Source: Zopfochytrium polystomum (Eukaryota; Chytridiomycota; Chytridiomycetes; Chytridiales; Chytridiaceae). Taken from it: DNA of 64,000 bases. The notes below the pieces were generated by a model, which had not been told where the DNA came from, ran no database searches, and saw nothing but the letters and a program-made list of their open reading frames with translations. Positions 1 to 9,888 of the stretch are shown piece after piece; the stretch's first letter is position 1; the number at the start of each line of letters is the position of its first letter. The stretch lies in assembly GCA_025765615.1 (NCBI GenBank), contig JAIVFJ010000047.1:186001-250000 (forward strand), given 5' to 3'. Position numbers and translations under genes: made by a program.

Positions 1-1358
1 GACACTGCGGTCCGCAGAGACTCTCTGGCGACCGACATCTTCGCCTTCTCGCTTCAGCGCTCGGTTGGCTTTCCTTCTTTCGTGACGCTTTCTGTTCTTC
101 GCCGCGGCTGACGTTGGAAGGAAAATATTGTCCCAAACCGGAATCTGCTTTTTGCGCGCAACAGGTTTTTCGGCCTTCACCTTGTCTTTCTTGGGGCTTG
201 GGATCGCTTCCACAGGGCTCTTGGCTGCGACGACGACCGCGGCTGCTTTCTGACTGGGCGGCGCTGCGGCAGTCTTAAGACCTGCTTCACTGACGTCAGC
301 TGCCTTTGCCAAATACTCGAACGGGTTGGAGGTGGCCCCGCTGGTGGCAGATACTGGCTGATCCTTTGGTTTCCGGTCCTCCTCCGTCTTCCCCTCCTTC
401 TGCCGGTTCGCGCGGCCAACCGAGATCCACTCATCGTCATCGAGATCCTGAGTCGAATCCGCCGGTCTGTACGCCGAGGCGGTCTGCCGCTTGACCCTGC
501 TCCGCGCGGCCATCAGGTCGCGAATGACGGGTCGTTCGATGTAGATTGGCGCGGGAGCGGGAGCGACGTCGAAAGCGCGAATCTTTGGGACGGGCCACGG
601 GCGGGGCTTCCCCCGGTGCGGGCAACTCGGACACGCAAAGTTGGCGGCGGCCCGTTCCGCGTACGTAATGCTGCCGTTGGCGACGGCCTCCTTTATTCTG
701 GCATCCAGAAGGAACTCTGTGGATTTGGCGCAGAGGGAGAGGGAGGCGTCAAAGCTTATTTACAAAAAGTCGGAAAGAGGGGGAAGTGAAAAAGGCAACA
801 TCGCCCAACCTTGCAGCTGCATCAAGATGCTTCTAACCGTGTACGCCGCAGACCATCCCGAGTACGGAAACTTTCCCGTCCCCGCGCTGACATCAGCGTA
901 CTTTCCAGTCTCGAGCATGTCGAGGCAGATCGCGTACCCGCCGGGCGTATTTGTAATGTTGCTGTGCGGAAGTGGGGAGCAGAGGCGGACGAGGGGTGGC
1001 GAAGCGGGGTAGTCGGGCTTGAACTGGAATCGGACGTGGAGGGGAGTCGAGTCGAAGGGCGGGTTTGGGCCGAACACTGCAAAGTAGAACGTTCGTACAC
1101 ATTAGCGGGGGTTTGTCCGCAAAAACGATGGGACGGCGACGTGGGAGCAAAAAGCGTATGGCGGGGCTTGAGGGTGTGGTGGTGGCACTTACGGTTCCCG
1201 TGCCAGAGAAGCATGTTGTCGTCGCTGATCGGGCGGGCCTCGGCACCGGGAACGGGGGCATCGACCAGCTCCTTCAGATCGCGCATCAGGCGAGCGGCGG
1301 CAGAGGACGACGACGACGACGACGACGACGACGATGGCGACTGGGAGGATCCGATCAT
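1..1358 (-). CDS. Ubiquitin-conjugating (E2/UBC) domain protein with long C-terminal extension, 3' truncated by window edge
   Basis: Three exons are proposed: 1358..1193, 1076..810 and 716..<1, with GT-AG introns of 116 and 93 bp and matching phases. The protein starts with a poly-Ser run encoded by a TCG repeat, then a UBC fold: W-H-G-N followed by FGPNPPFD, the YP-x-SPP strand, and ICLDML with the candidate catalytic Cys near residue 106. After the domain comes a C-x2-C-x-H element (near residues 173-178), then a charged tail rich in Lys, Ala and Pro. It should carry ubiquitin or a ubiquitin-like protein as a thioester, probably in the cytosol or nucleus. The usual HPN tripeptide is altered (PHSN), so activity is not certain. 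The frame is open to base 1, so the C terminus lies outside the window. Start at 1358 is the first ATG before the Ser run. Confidence 0.75.
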
Positions 1359-1470
1359 GCTGAATGTCTGAACTGGCGGGCGGCTGGGTTTGCGAAGCGA
1401 GTTTTCGGTTTTTTGGCTTTGTTGGAGCGGGTGCGGGGTGGACTGTTTGACACACCGCGAAGCCTCTTGC

Positions 1471-1480
1471 CCTTATATGG
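1471..1480. promoter_or_regulatory. CArG-box-like site / TATA-like element upstream of the E2 gene
   Basis: CCTTATATGG fits CC(A/T)6GG exactly, the consensus for MADS-box (SRF/Mcm1-type) factors, and on the minus strand also contains TATAAG. It lies about 113 bp upstream of the E2 start codon. Function is inferred from the motif only. Confidence 0.35.
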
Positions 1481-1521
1481 CGAAGATCTCTTTGCTCGCT
1501 GTCTCTCTCGTGGTCTCTCTC

Positions 1522-1537
1522 CCCCTCTGTCTCTCTG

Positions 1538-1581
<44 letters not shown>
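1522..1581. repeat. CT/GA microsatellite
   Basis: Nearly pure CT dinucleotides (GA on the coding strand of the E2 gene), about 160-220 bp upstream of its start codon. Similar tracts precede several other genes in this window. Confidence 0.95.
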
Positions 1582-1584
<3 letters not shown>

Positions 1585-2341
1585 CTCGTCCCCTCTGTCT
1601 CTCGCTCGGTTCTGGAAGCCAAACCTGAACGAACTTTGCCCAAGTCCGGCGAATTTGGCGCCACACGCTCAAATTCAAAACTTGACCACCCTCTTATCGA
1701 CTCTCTTTCCTGGCTTCTTTTCTGATTGTGCCTGTGGGAGCTTTGCTTTGGCAAGAGCATTAATCCCCACCCTCGCCGTCGGTTGATGACTACAAACAAC
1801 CAAGGCCAATGACAAATCGACCGGAACAGGGCAACGTTCCACGGGGACCTCTGCTCCACCTGGGGCTGCACCTTGGGGGCAGACTGCTCTTCAGCCGCCG
1901 CTCCAACGGAAAAAGGAAGAATCGTGTTCACAATCACTCAATGAAAAAACGAGTGGCAGTTCGAGGTTTCGAGGACAAAAATGGTTGCGTTGGAGACTTG
2001 AAAAGGAGTAGGTAGGAATGGTTTTTGAGGCGAAAAAATAGTGGTTTCGAGGCCAAGAAAAGCGGATTGGAAATGGGTGCGCGAGGGGGTGCCGAGGGGC
2101 TATTTCAACGGAAGAATGAAACGAAGCGGAAAGAAACTGGGAGGGCCGGAAATCCTTCAAACTGCTCAACAGAGCTCTCATCGTCTTTCAAGGTGGCTCG
2201 CCGTATTCATGCGGACGGCAATCTTGAAAAGAACTGTTCTGTAAACCGCTGGTGCCACTACACAAACCACTCCCTCGACAAGAAAAACAACCGAAAAAGG
2301 ATCTCACAAAAAGGAACTGCCGTGTCGGATCTTGGCTTGCC

Positions 2342-4342
2342 CTAGAGACCTTCAGTAGTGCTCATCATGGCGCTCCGCCGTTTGAAGCTCGACTTCTTCC
2401 TGGCTTTGCCCTTGTGGGCCGGGATAAAGCCGTCAAACGAGGAAACGACTTCAGGCATGGGCACCGCCGCCGGTGGCGCCATCGGCGCCATCGTGGCATC
2501 CGTAGGCATGGGCCCCTCGGCCGGCGCTACGCTGGCGACAGGGGGCATCTCCTGCACTACCATCTCTTGCAAGGTCTGAAGCTGCGCCATCATTTTTCCA
2601 GCAGGCTCGGCGGCGGCCGTGTCAATGGCCGGCTCTGCCGGATCCTCCGCTCCGGCCATATCCTTCCCGCGCTCCGCGTCCTCGTCCTCGTCCACGTCCA
2701 GTGCGGCCGCCGCGGAAGCTTCGAGATCAAGGAAGAACTCTGCTTCCCAGCCGTCCGAGGAGTTCATGACAGTAGCATCCACGGCAGACGACGCCCCCAT
2801 TTCCATTCCCGCCGCTTCAGTCTCCATCAGCGGAGGCGACGGGAGCGAAGGGGGCGACGACGGCGGCGGCGGCGGCGGCGGTCGTACTATGTTTTTGACG
2901 GCGGCGTGGATCTGCGCATACGTTACGCCGTGGGCGAACACCTCGCTTTTCACGGGGCGACCCTTGGCGGCGCGGGTAACCGCTCTCGTCGCGGCCACGC
3001 AGTAGCGGCCGAGAATGGCGTCCGCCGCCTCGCTGAATTCTTCGTAGGTAGTATCGCTGTCCCCCGGCAGCAGCGCCACTTTCATTGCATGCAACGCGCT
3101 GAGCACAGGGTCCGACATACTGTTTATGTGAGAAGGAAGACGTGTTGACAGAACAAAGTAGAGGTCGGCAACGTCCCGCATGCGCGCTTTCAGGTTTTCC
3201 TAATAATTTGATAAGTTTTGTGGTGGCACTCGTTCACGCCTTTTCACCTTTTGGCGCGCGACAGCCGCATCGACTTGCTCCATCATGTAGGTCGTGGCCG
3301 CCTTTTCCTTCATTCTCGTTGCAACGATTTCCTGCGGTGCATCAAGTGTGTGTGTGAGTGCGTGTGTGTGTGGTGTGCGAACAGAATTTCAACAACGTTG
3401 AAAACAAAACTCCACCTCTGCCTCGATGTTGGCAAGCGGGTTGACGAGGTCCTCGAGCTCCTTGATGGCGCCCGCAACTTCCCGCTTCTTCTCTAGCGCC
3501 TCGATCTGGGCTGGGTTGAGTTCGGCCGCGGGCACTTGTTCGTAACCCTGAAGCTTTGTCTGGGTGTTGGTTTGGTTTGGTTTGGTTTTTTTGGTTTGGT
3601 TTATTTTATATTTTTTTTGTTTTTGGCACAAAGGGCGTCACGTGAGACGGAGACAGAGGAGGCCCGGGTCCGGCTGTCGGTCTGTCACGCGGAGAGCGGG
3701 TGAAGGAGGGAGGGGAGCCACTTCGGGGGAGGGGAGGACAAGGAACATGGCGGCGACGACGACGGCGGCGAGCAAGGGGGCGAAACTTGCCCTCCCTCCT
3801 CCCGCGGCCTTGTGCCGCACGATGTTGGAAAGAACACAGGGACAAACGAGAGAGGAGGCGGGCCACACACGCAGCTCACTCACCCGCCGCTTCCTCAGTG
3901 CGCGCAGTCTCTTGGTGACCGTCTCGAGCGACATGCCCGCAAACGAATTTGGGTCCGCTGCGTGCACCGTGCCCACGGGTGCGGGTGCTGCTGCTGCCGC
4001 GAGGGCGGAAGTGGGGGCCGCCGCCGCTGTGGCACCCGTTGACGCCATCGCAGATGACTCCGCCATGGGCCCGGTGGACGCGCGCTTCTGCTGGCGCGGC
4101 TGTGCCATCGCAGCCTTGGTCGTCGGCGTCTCGGGCATTTTCGCCGGCTTCTGCTGCTGTTGCTGCTGCGACGGAGGCGGTGAAGGTGTTGGGGAGGGTG
4201 GGGCGGGCGCCGCCGCGCCGGTCGCCTTGGTTGCGCCGGTCGCGGAGGTGGCGGGTGCGGCGGCGGGGGGCACGGCCACGGCCGTCTTGTCGCCCAGGGA
4301 CGCGGTGGATTTGCGTTTCTTGACCGCGGCGGACTTGCCCAT
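2342..4342 (-). CDS. Caprin-like protein (putative RNA-granule/translation regulator)
   Basis: Model: exons 4342..3884, 3559..3416 and 3199..2342, all phase 0, giving about 486 residues. The N-terminal 135 residues are Ala/Pro/Gln-rich. A conserved block follows, starting near residue 139 (SLETVTKRLRALRKRR) and crossing the first splice junction into KLQGYEQV and LNPAQIEALEKK. Its spacing and pattern resemble the caprin homology region (helix KLRxLxK, then LNxxQxxAxxK). The next exon adds a helical segment (RMRDVADLYFVL) and an acidic, Pro-rich tail. Caprins bind RNA and granule proteins such as G3BP; that role here is inference. The start could also lie upstream at 4486, in frame. The second intron is the least certain part, because the acceptor (TTATTAG) was chosen for phase agreement. 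Confidence 0.5.
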
Positions 4343-4653
4343 GTTTGAGTAATCCCTTTCTGCTCTTCTCTTTGTTTCTTGTGGGGTGAAGATTACGCGA
4401 CGATAGGAGGGGGGAATGCAGGTTAGATTCACGTGGGAGGATGGGAGTCGTGAAGCGAGGATGCGCGAGTCATTATGCACAGGCACGCGGTGAGGCGGTG
4501 CACTGCAGTCCCTGTCTGCCTGTAAGAGGCGGGCGGTCAGGGCGGGACGGAGAGGGATGGGGGCAGGGGAAGGGAGGAAGGGGAAGGTGCTTGCACAGTG
4601 CGGGTGCCTTCGTCCGTCCGCTTTTCTTATTTTGACTCAGGATGAGCAGCACG

Positions 4654-4689
<36 letters not shown>

Positions 4690-5075
4690 CTCCCCCTCGC
4701 TCGCTCGCTCGCTTGTCGCTTGTACCTTCGCTCTCTGCTTTTTTTTTTTCTCTTGTCTTGTCGTTGGCCCGTTCATGTGACGCGGTTTGGTTTGTGTTTG
4801 GTTCAGCACTGCTGGGCCACCCGCATTCCCCTCCCTCCCTTTGATTGGTTGGCTCACAATCTGGTTCTGGCTCGGGATCCAGTTCTTCCTTGTCAGTGCG
4901 AACCCATTTGATTGGTTGGGGTCCCTCCTTCCTTGTCCAACGACACCGTCGTCGGTTTACCATTCACACCTCCCCCCATCGCGACGCACGCCGGGCGCAC
5001 CCCGATCGCATCGGACGATCATCCCATCCGCAAAAAGATCTACTCTTACCGAAAATATCTATTATCATACTGGGA
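4343..5075. other. Divergent intergenic region between caprin-like and uL22m genes
   Basis: About 730 bp that must contain both promoters. It holds a GCAG tetranucleotide repeat and T-rich tracts. The frame of uL22m stays open upstream to 4845, but that part has no targeting-peptide character and is probably leader. Confidence 0.6.
4653..4690. repeat. (GCAG)n tetranucleotide microsatellite
   Basis: Nine or more uninterrupted GCAG units in the divergent promoter region. Confidence 0.95.
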
Positions 5076-5966
5076 ATGCCGCCGACCATCCAATCTTTGA
5101 TCGCCGCCGCTGGCCTTGCCGCACGGATGGCCTCTGTGCCTGCCGCACGGACTACAGCAACCCTGTCCATCTCCTCAGCCACCACCCGTCGTCATCGCCT
5201 TGCTGTCGCCGCCCTATTTCCGGCCGCTTCGCTCCGCTTCGCAACGACCAAGGCAACACCGCCACCACCACCGAAACCCACCGCAGCGCCCGCAACCTCC
5301 GGCGCCTCGTCCCTCTTCCAAGCCGCCCTCGCTGAGTCGTCGTCGTCCTCGTCGTCCTTACCCCCTCCGCCCACGCAAGGCGCCCTGCCGGCCACGACCT
5401 CGTCTGCGGGCGCGACACTCCGCACGCTCACCTTCAAGAGCGGCAACTCGCGCACCTCACCGTGGAAGTCCAACCTCGTCGCGCGCGTCGTGCGCGGCCT
5501 CCCGCTCGAATCCGCGATCGCGCAGGCCGCCTTCTCCGCCAAGCGCGCGGGCGGGCGCCTGCGCTCGCTGCTGCACCGCGCGCGCGCGGTGATCGCTCAG
5601 CAGCACGGGTCGACGGCGGACCGGTGGGTGGTTCGGCAGTGTTTTGTCGGCAAGGGCAAGTACCTTCGGCGCATCAAGATCCACGCGCGCGGCAAGCTCG
5701 GCGTGATGCACCACCCCGCGTCGCACTTCAAGGTCGTGCTGGAGGAGGTGCCGCGCGAGCGCGTCGACGAGACCGAGGCGGCCGCAAAGAAGCGCGTCGA
5801 GAGGGAGAAGCTCGTAAAAATCTTCAAGAGGCACCGCCTGTACGTCCCGCTGTCCACCCACCAGCCCGTTAGGTTCTTGCACCCCGTCTGGAGCAAGAAG
5901 CCGTACAGGTACATCACGTCGCCAAAGTGGATGGCCGACACCAAGGTGCTCGCAAAGCGGCGATGA
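5076..5966 (+). CDS. MRPL22: Mitochondrial large-subunit ribosomal protein uL22 (MRPL22)
   Basis: A single exon of 296 residues. The first ~55 residues are rich in Ala, Ser, Thr and Arg with almost no acidic residues, as expected for a mitochondrial presequence. An Ala/Ser/Pro-rich linker follows. The uL22 fold begins near residue 115: SGNSRTSPWKSNLVARVVRG, then AIAQAAFSAKRAGG, VRQCFVGKGKYLRRIKIHARGK and a HPASHFKVVLEE strand. The mature domain is longer than bacterial uL22 and ends in a basic tail (KPYRYITSPKWMA) typical of the fungal mitochondrial protein. The protein lines the mitoribosome exit tunnel. The start at 5076 was chosen because it begins the presequence. The frame is open further upstream, which looks like leader. 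Confidence 0.85.
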   Translation: MPPTIQSLIAAAGLAARMASVPAARTTATLSISSATTRRHRLAVAALFPAASLRFATTKATPPPPPKPTAAPATSGASSLFQAALAESSSSSSSLPPPPTQGALPATTSSAGATLRTLTFKSGNSRTSPWKSNLVARVVRGLPLESAIAQAAFSAKRAGGRLRSLLHRARAVIAQQHGSTADRWVVRQCFVGKGKYLRRIKIHARGKLGVMHHPASHFKVVLEEVPRERVDETEAAAKKRVEREKLVKIFKRHRLYVPLSTHQPVRFLHPVWSKKPYRYITSPKWMADTKVLAKRR

Positions 5967-6703
5967 GAAAGAACGAGAGAGAGCGAGAGAGAGAGAGAGA
6001 GAGAGGGGTGAGAGAGAGAGAGAGGGTGAGAGAGAGAGAGAGAGTTGCGGATGATTTTTGTTTTGGAAGGCGGCGGCGTTTTTGTTGCTCTGACTAATAA
6101 GACGAGACTGCCCCACGTCGTGATTCCTTGTTTGCAAAATGTGGTGTTGGAGCTCGAGCCGACGATTTGTCGTGTTGGTCTTGGTGCGTCCCTTGCAAGA
6201 AGAGAGCAGAAGGGCTGGGCGAGGGATTCTGCCTCCTGGTCTCCAGGTGAGACCCCCAGCACAGCCCCCGCCGAGCGCGGTTTCTTTGGTACCCCATCGC
6301 ATCACCCGACGCCCGACACTGATGCAATCTGTCTCCCTGAGGTTCAGATCGCCTTGCGGGTTCTGGCGGAAGCGAGCCGGCTGTGACGACGGATCCCATC
6401 CGAAGTTCGACTGCTCTCGCGACAAAGCTGGAAGAAAACTTAAGTATGGTAAACTAATGACTTGTTTACTTGCCAGCTTGAGCCGGCCGTTTGCGGAAAC
6501 ACTCTTCTCATAGTATTTATTACAAAACGATGAAAAGAAGCTCAGTGTCTGCGCGAAGAAGCGTTTGAAAAGTGTGCCCAGCCCTACATTATTGAAGATA
6601 ACGATACGTCACCCCCATTTCCACACCACATACCATGCCGGGCATCCGCTGCCGCGCACGCCCAGCCGCACGCTGCGGACCCGGGTCGCACTGGGCGGGT
6701 GTC
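5967..6703. other. Intergenic region between uL22m and the kinase-like gene
   Basis: About 740 bp. Apart from the GA tract no gene or structured RNA was recognised. Confidence 0.5.
5973..6044. repeat. GA microsatellite just after uL22m
   Basis: Interrupted GA dinucleotides starting seven bases after the uL22m stop codon, so probably in its 3' untranslated region. Confidence 0.9.
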
Positions 6704-8034
6704 ATGAAAGCCGCCGTCGTGCTTGCCGCCGTCGCCCTGATGGCCGCCGCCGTCTGGTCGACCCCAGGCCTCGCAGCCGACGTGGAGACGGTTGGAAACA
6801 CGAGGGTCCAGGTGAGGGTTCGTGGGCGGAGAGAGCCGAGGGTACGAAACGGCGAACTGCAAAGAGAAAACGTGTCAACCTGCGAGTCCGCCGCTTCTCT
6901 CACCCCTTCCAATCTTTCCTTCTCTCTTCCCTTCCCAATCTCCAGGTCCAAGGCATGATCGACGAAGGAAGGTCTGGAGCAGTGTACCATGCCACAGACA
7001 GCGAGGGGAAGCCGGCAGTCTTGAAGAGGCTTCACTCTGGAGAAAAATGGGCGCCGAACGAAATAGAAGCGACGAAAGCAGGTGATGTGAACGCTCCTAC
7101 TCTTCTTCACAGACCTAATCATTGGCTCTCACCTCGCTGTCTTCTGTCCCTTCCCCTTGCATTTTCCTCGTATCAAACTCACGCCGCGTCACCCTCATAC
7201 AGCAAAGCAGTACATAGCCCATGACAGCAAGAACATGGTTCAGAAGAAAGTCGGCGACATTGGCCTGACCGATTACCTCGCGCACAAAAAGGACAACCCG
7301 GGCGGGTGGAAACCAAACAGCGCCGAAATCAGCGCGCAGTTGGAGAAGCAGCAGATAAAAAAGGGATGGCTCCACTTCGACGGCCACGAGGGCAACGTGA
7401 GAGTGGACACCACGAAGACGACTGCATCGGTTTGCATTTTTTTTTGACACAAATCCCACCCCTACCCTATCCCCCCAACTCGCGCCGCGATTTTCAGTTC
7501 GCACCCACTGACGCAGCTTCCTTTCTCCTCTGTTGGGGAAACAACACATTCGCAAATATAAATAGGGAGCTCCAAAGTTCAAGCTGGTTGATTGGGGCAA
7601 AGGTAGGCCCTGTTCTGGCCCTGTTCTTCATGTACTTGTTCGATCTCCGGAACCCTCTCCAACAAATTAAATTTCCCTTTCCACCTGCAACTGACCCCCC
7701 CTTTTCCCCATTTTTTCCCTTCCCCGCGCGATTTCCAGCAAAAAAACTGAGCGACACAAGCCCGTCCGAAATGGCGGAGCAGCGCGACAAAGAGCGGAAC
7801 CGCATCGCGCGGCAGTGCCGAAAAGCGGGGTTCGAGTTCCGCGCGTCGGTGGGGGGCGGCGGAGGCGGCGTCTACCGCCGGTCGGGGAGCGGCGGCGCGT
7901 GCTCGACCAAGCCAAAGACGGCGACGGGTGGTTCGAGGGGTCAGCCGGCGGGCGGCACGGCGCCTGGGAAGGGGACGGCCGGCGGAGGGGCTCTGCGGGG
8001 GAAGAAGGCGAGGGAAAGCCGACGCGGACGCTAG
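6704..8034 (+). CDS. Small secreted protein-kinase-like protein
   Basis: Five exons with matching phases: 6704..6811, 6946..7081, 7203..7429, 7578..7602 and 7739..8034, giving 263 residues. The chosen ATG opens a hydrophobic signal peptide (MKAAVVLAAVALMAAAVWS). Kinase landmarks follow in order: a Gly loop EGRSGAVYHA (43-52), Lys63 in PAVLK, Glu in NEIEA (75-77), a hinge-like MVQKKVGD, a catalytic loop HFDGHEGN with His139, Asp141 and Asn146, and DWG with Asp162 (the DFG position). The chain then turns into a Gly/Arg-rich tail with no activation segment or C-lobe helices, so it is far smaller than a usual kinase. It may be a minimal secreted kinase or a pseudokinase. The 25-nt fourth exon encodes the DWG strand. 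A decayed copy lies 0.5 kb downstream. Confidence 0.55.
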
Positions 8035-8522
8035 AGGAGTCGACGCGTGGGGGTGTTGCGTGTTGCCCGCGGCCGCGAAGTCGGACTTTCGGGTAGGAGG
8101 AGGGCACGTCAAGGGTGCAGCCAGCTCGTTCCAAAAAGTAAAAGTAGAAAGGGATGGCCCGACGTCCGAGCTCCAAAATGTGCGTTTTGCCTTTAAAATT
8201 GTTTCATACGCACCAGCTCGAAGAATTCTGAAGGTACTGATGAACTACTAGCTGAAAGTGACTACCCGTTCCAGCATTCTAGTAGGTGATTGTGCGTGGA
8301 CGAACATTCGTTTCGCCGATGGAGAAATCGCTCAGTCTGCTTGAACGCAACCGCTCCACCGACCACCTGCCAAGCACGAAACTACGGGAAGCAGGCCCAG
8401 AGTGACCTTGTAAAGATCTCTCGGCATTTGAGTTGATCATTTGATTGAACCGCGCGTGCAATCGAACCATCAGGGTGCCTTTGCGTTTTCCGTTTTCATT
8501 ATGCCCTTGCACCCTAATACAG
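8035..8522. other. Spacer between the kinase-like gene and its decayed copy
   Basis: About 490 bp. No counterpart of exons 1 and 2 of the upstream gene (signal peptide and Gly loop) was recognised here. Confidence 0.5.
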
Positions 8523-9040
8523 CGAAGCAGTACATAGCTCACGACAGCATGGTCCAGAAAGGAGGAGATATGGGCCTGGCTGAGTACCTCTCCAACAGAA
8601 GCCGCAGACCGAGGAGGTGGATACAAAACAGCGCTGAAATCAGCGGGCAGTTGGAAAAGCAGCAGAAAAAAAGGCCGGATGGCTCCACAAGGACGGCCAC
8701 GTGGGCAAAATAAAGGTGGACACGACGAAATCGACGAATTTTCTACTTTTGGAAGGGTTTTGTTTAAAGCCGCCAGTGTTCCCTTTCTTTTTTGCGGAAC
8801 AATGTACGTACGGGAACGGGGAAAAAGAAGGGAGCTCAAAAGTTCAAGCTGGGTGATTGGGCACGGACATCTGATTCCACTCCAAGCTCCCCGACCCCAT
8901 TATTAACCAGTGCTCAACGCCCCTAGCCAAAAAAAATTAGCGACACAAACCCATCCGACATCGCAAAGCAGAGTCCGACCTGCAGCCGAAGCCAGAGGCG
9001 GCAAGGGCGCTGGGGTGGCAAGGCGCTCGGTGGCGGCGAC
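8523..9040 (+). pseudogene. Decayed copy of the kinase-like gene (exons 3-5 only)
   Basis: The sequence after a preserved acceptor (TAATACAG) matches exon 3 of the upstream gene: KQYIAHDS, GDMGLAEYL, NSAEISGQLEKQQ. An A-run (about 8668-8675) then shifts the frame. In the shifted frame the catalytic loop reads HKDGHVGK, so the conserved Asn is Lys. A relic of the DWG exon follows near 8847 (FKLGDWA) and of exon 5 near 8930 (KISDTNPSDIA). No signal-peptide or Gly-loop exons were found. Tandem duplication followed by decay is inferred. Confidence 0.65.
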
Positions 9041-9888
9041 AGCGTCGGCGTCACTGTTCGCGAGAGTCGAGATCGTTGCTTGCTCTCGTACACAAATATA
9101 TATATATGTATATATTCTCTACCTGAATCGTCCTTCTCCTTCCCACTTTGCCCCACTAATTTAAATAATACGCTCGTAGCTCGCCTTCAGAGATGAAATA
9201 CTTTTCCGGCGTTGACTGGCCATGAGCCCATCTGGGCTTCTTCTGTGTTCAAAGAGACTCGGCTCCCCAATCTCGCTCTCCGATTGCCTTAGCCAGCCGA
9301 GGGGACCGGGCCAATATTTGCACGGTTTGATGTGAGAAACAACTAGCACGAGGCGCGATTTGAATTGATCTTTGCGGTTCCTGAAATCCAAGAATAAAGG
9401 GAGAAGTGTTTCATAGAGTGGCAGTTGCAAAAAGGGCGCTGCGGTAAATTGCAGGCAAACCTTTCCCCTGTGCGGGATCAACCTCCACTCGCTAAATGGT
9501 ACCGGTCCCCCCTCACGAAACACCAAAAGGGACCCGGCAAGGACGAACAAAGTATAGCAAAAAAAAACTTTGAACCCCAACTGCCCCCGACTGAAAATTA
9601 GACGAAAAAGGGAGTTGGGTGTGTCCAGGCTGGGAAGAACAATTGCATGTCTAAGGGTAGGGGTATTACTCCATTCGAGGTGGAAGGTGCCCAAGGGTAT
9701 GCCAAGGATTTCATCCAGAGAGTCGAGAAGAAAAAAAAAAAAAAAATAACAGACTTCAGGAGGGGGGCCGAGACGGCTTTTCGGGGCTCAACGACAACAG
9801 AAGCATTCAGTAAAGGAGAGACACACACTACGAGATGAGAAAAACAGCTTGCAACTGGGGGGCAGAGGCGGGCAGACGCGCTTGTTGT
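9041..9888. other. Intergenic region between the kinase-like pseudogene and OPT gene
   Basis: About 850 bp ending at the OPT stop codon. It contains a short AT alternation near 9095 and a 16-A run near 9731. No gene recognised. Confidence 0.5.

Larger units (their letters stand above)
1359..2341. other. Intergenic region between the E2 and caprin-like genes
   Basis: About 980 bp between the E2 start and the caprin-like stop codon, both on the minus strand. It holds the CT tract and the CArG-like site. Short open frames are seen on both strands but none shows a domain or convincing composition. Confidence 0.6.

Noticed and set aside
1309..1336. Acidic (poly-Asp) frame on the plus strand
   Set aside because: It is the reverse of the TCG repeat that encodes the poly-Ser run of the E2 gene.
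4845..5075. In-frame upstream extension of uL22m
   Set aside because: It would hide the mitochondrial presequence and has no conserved feature.
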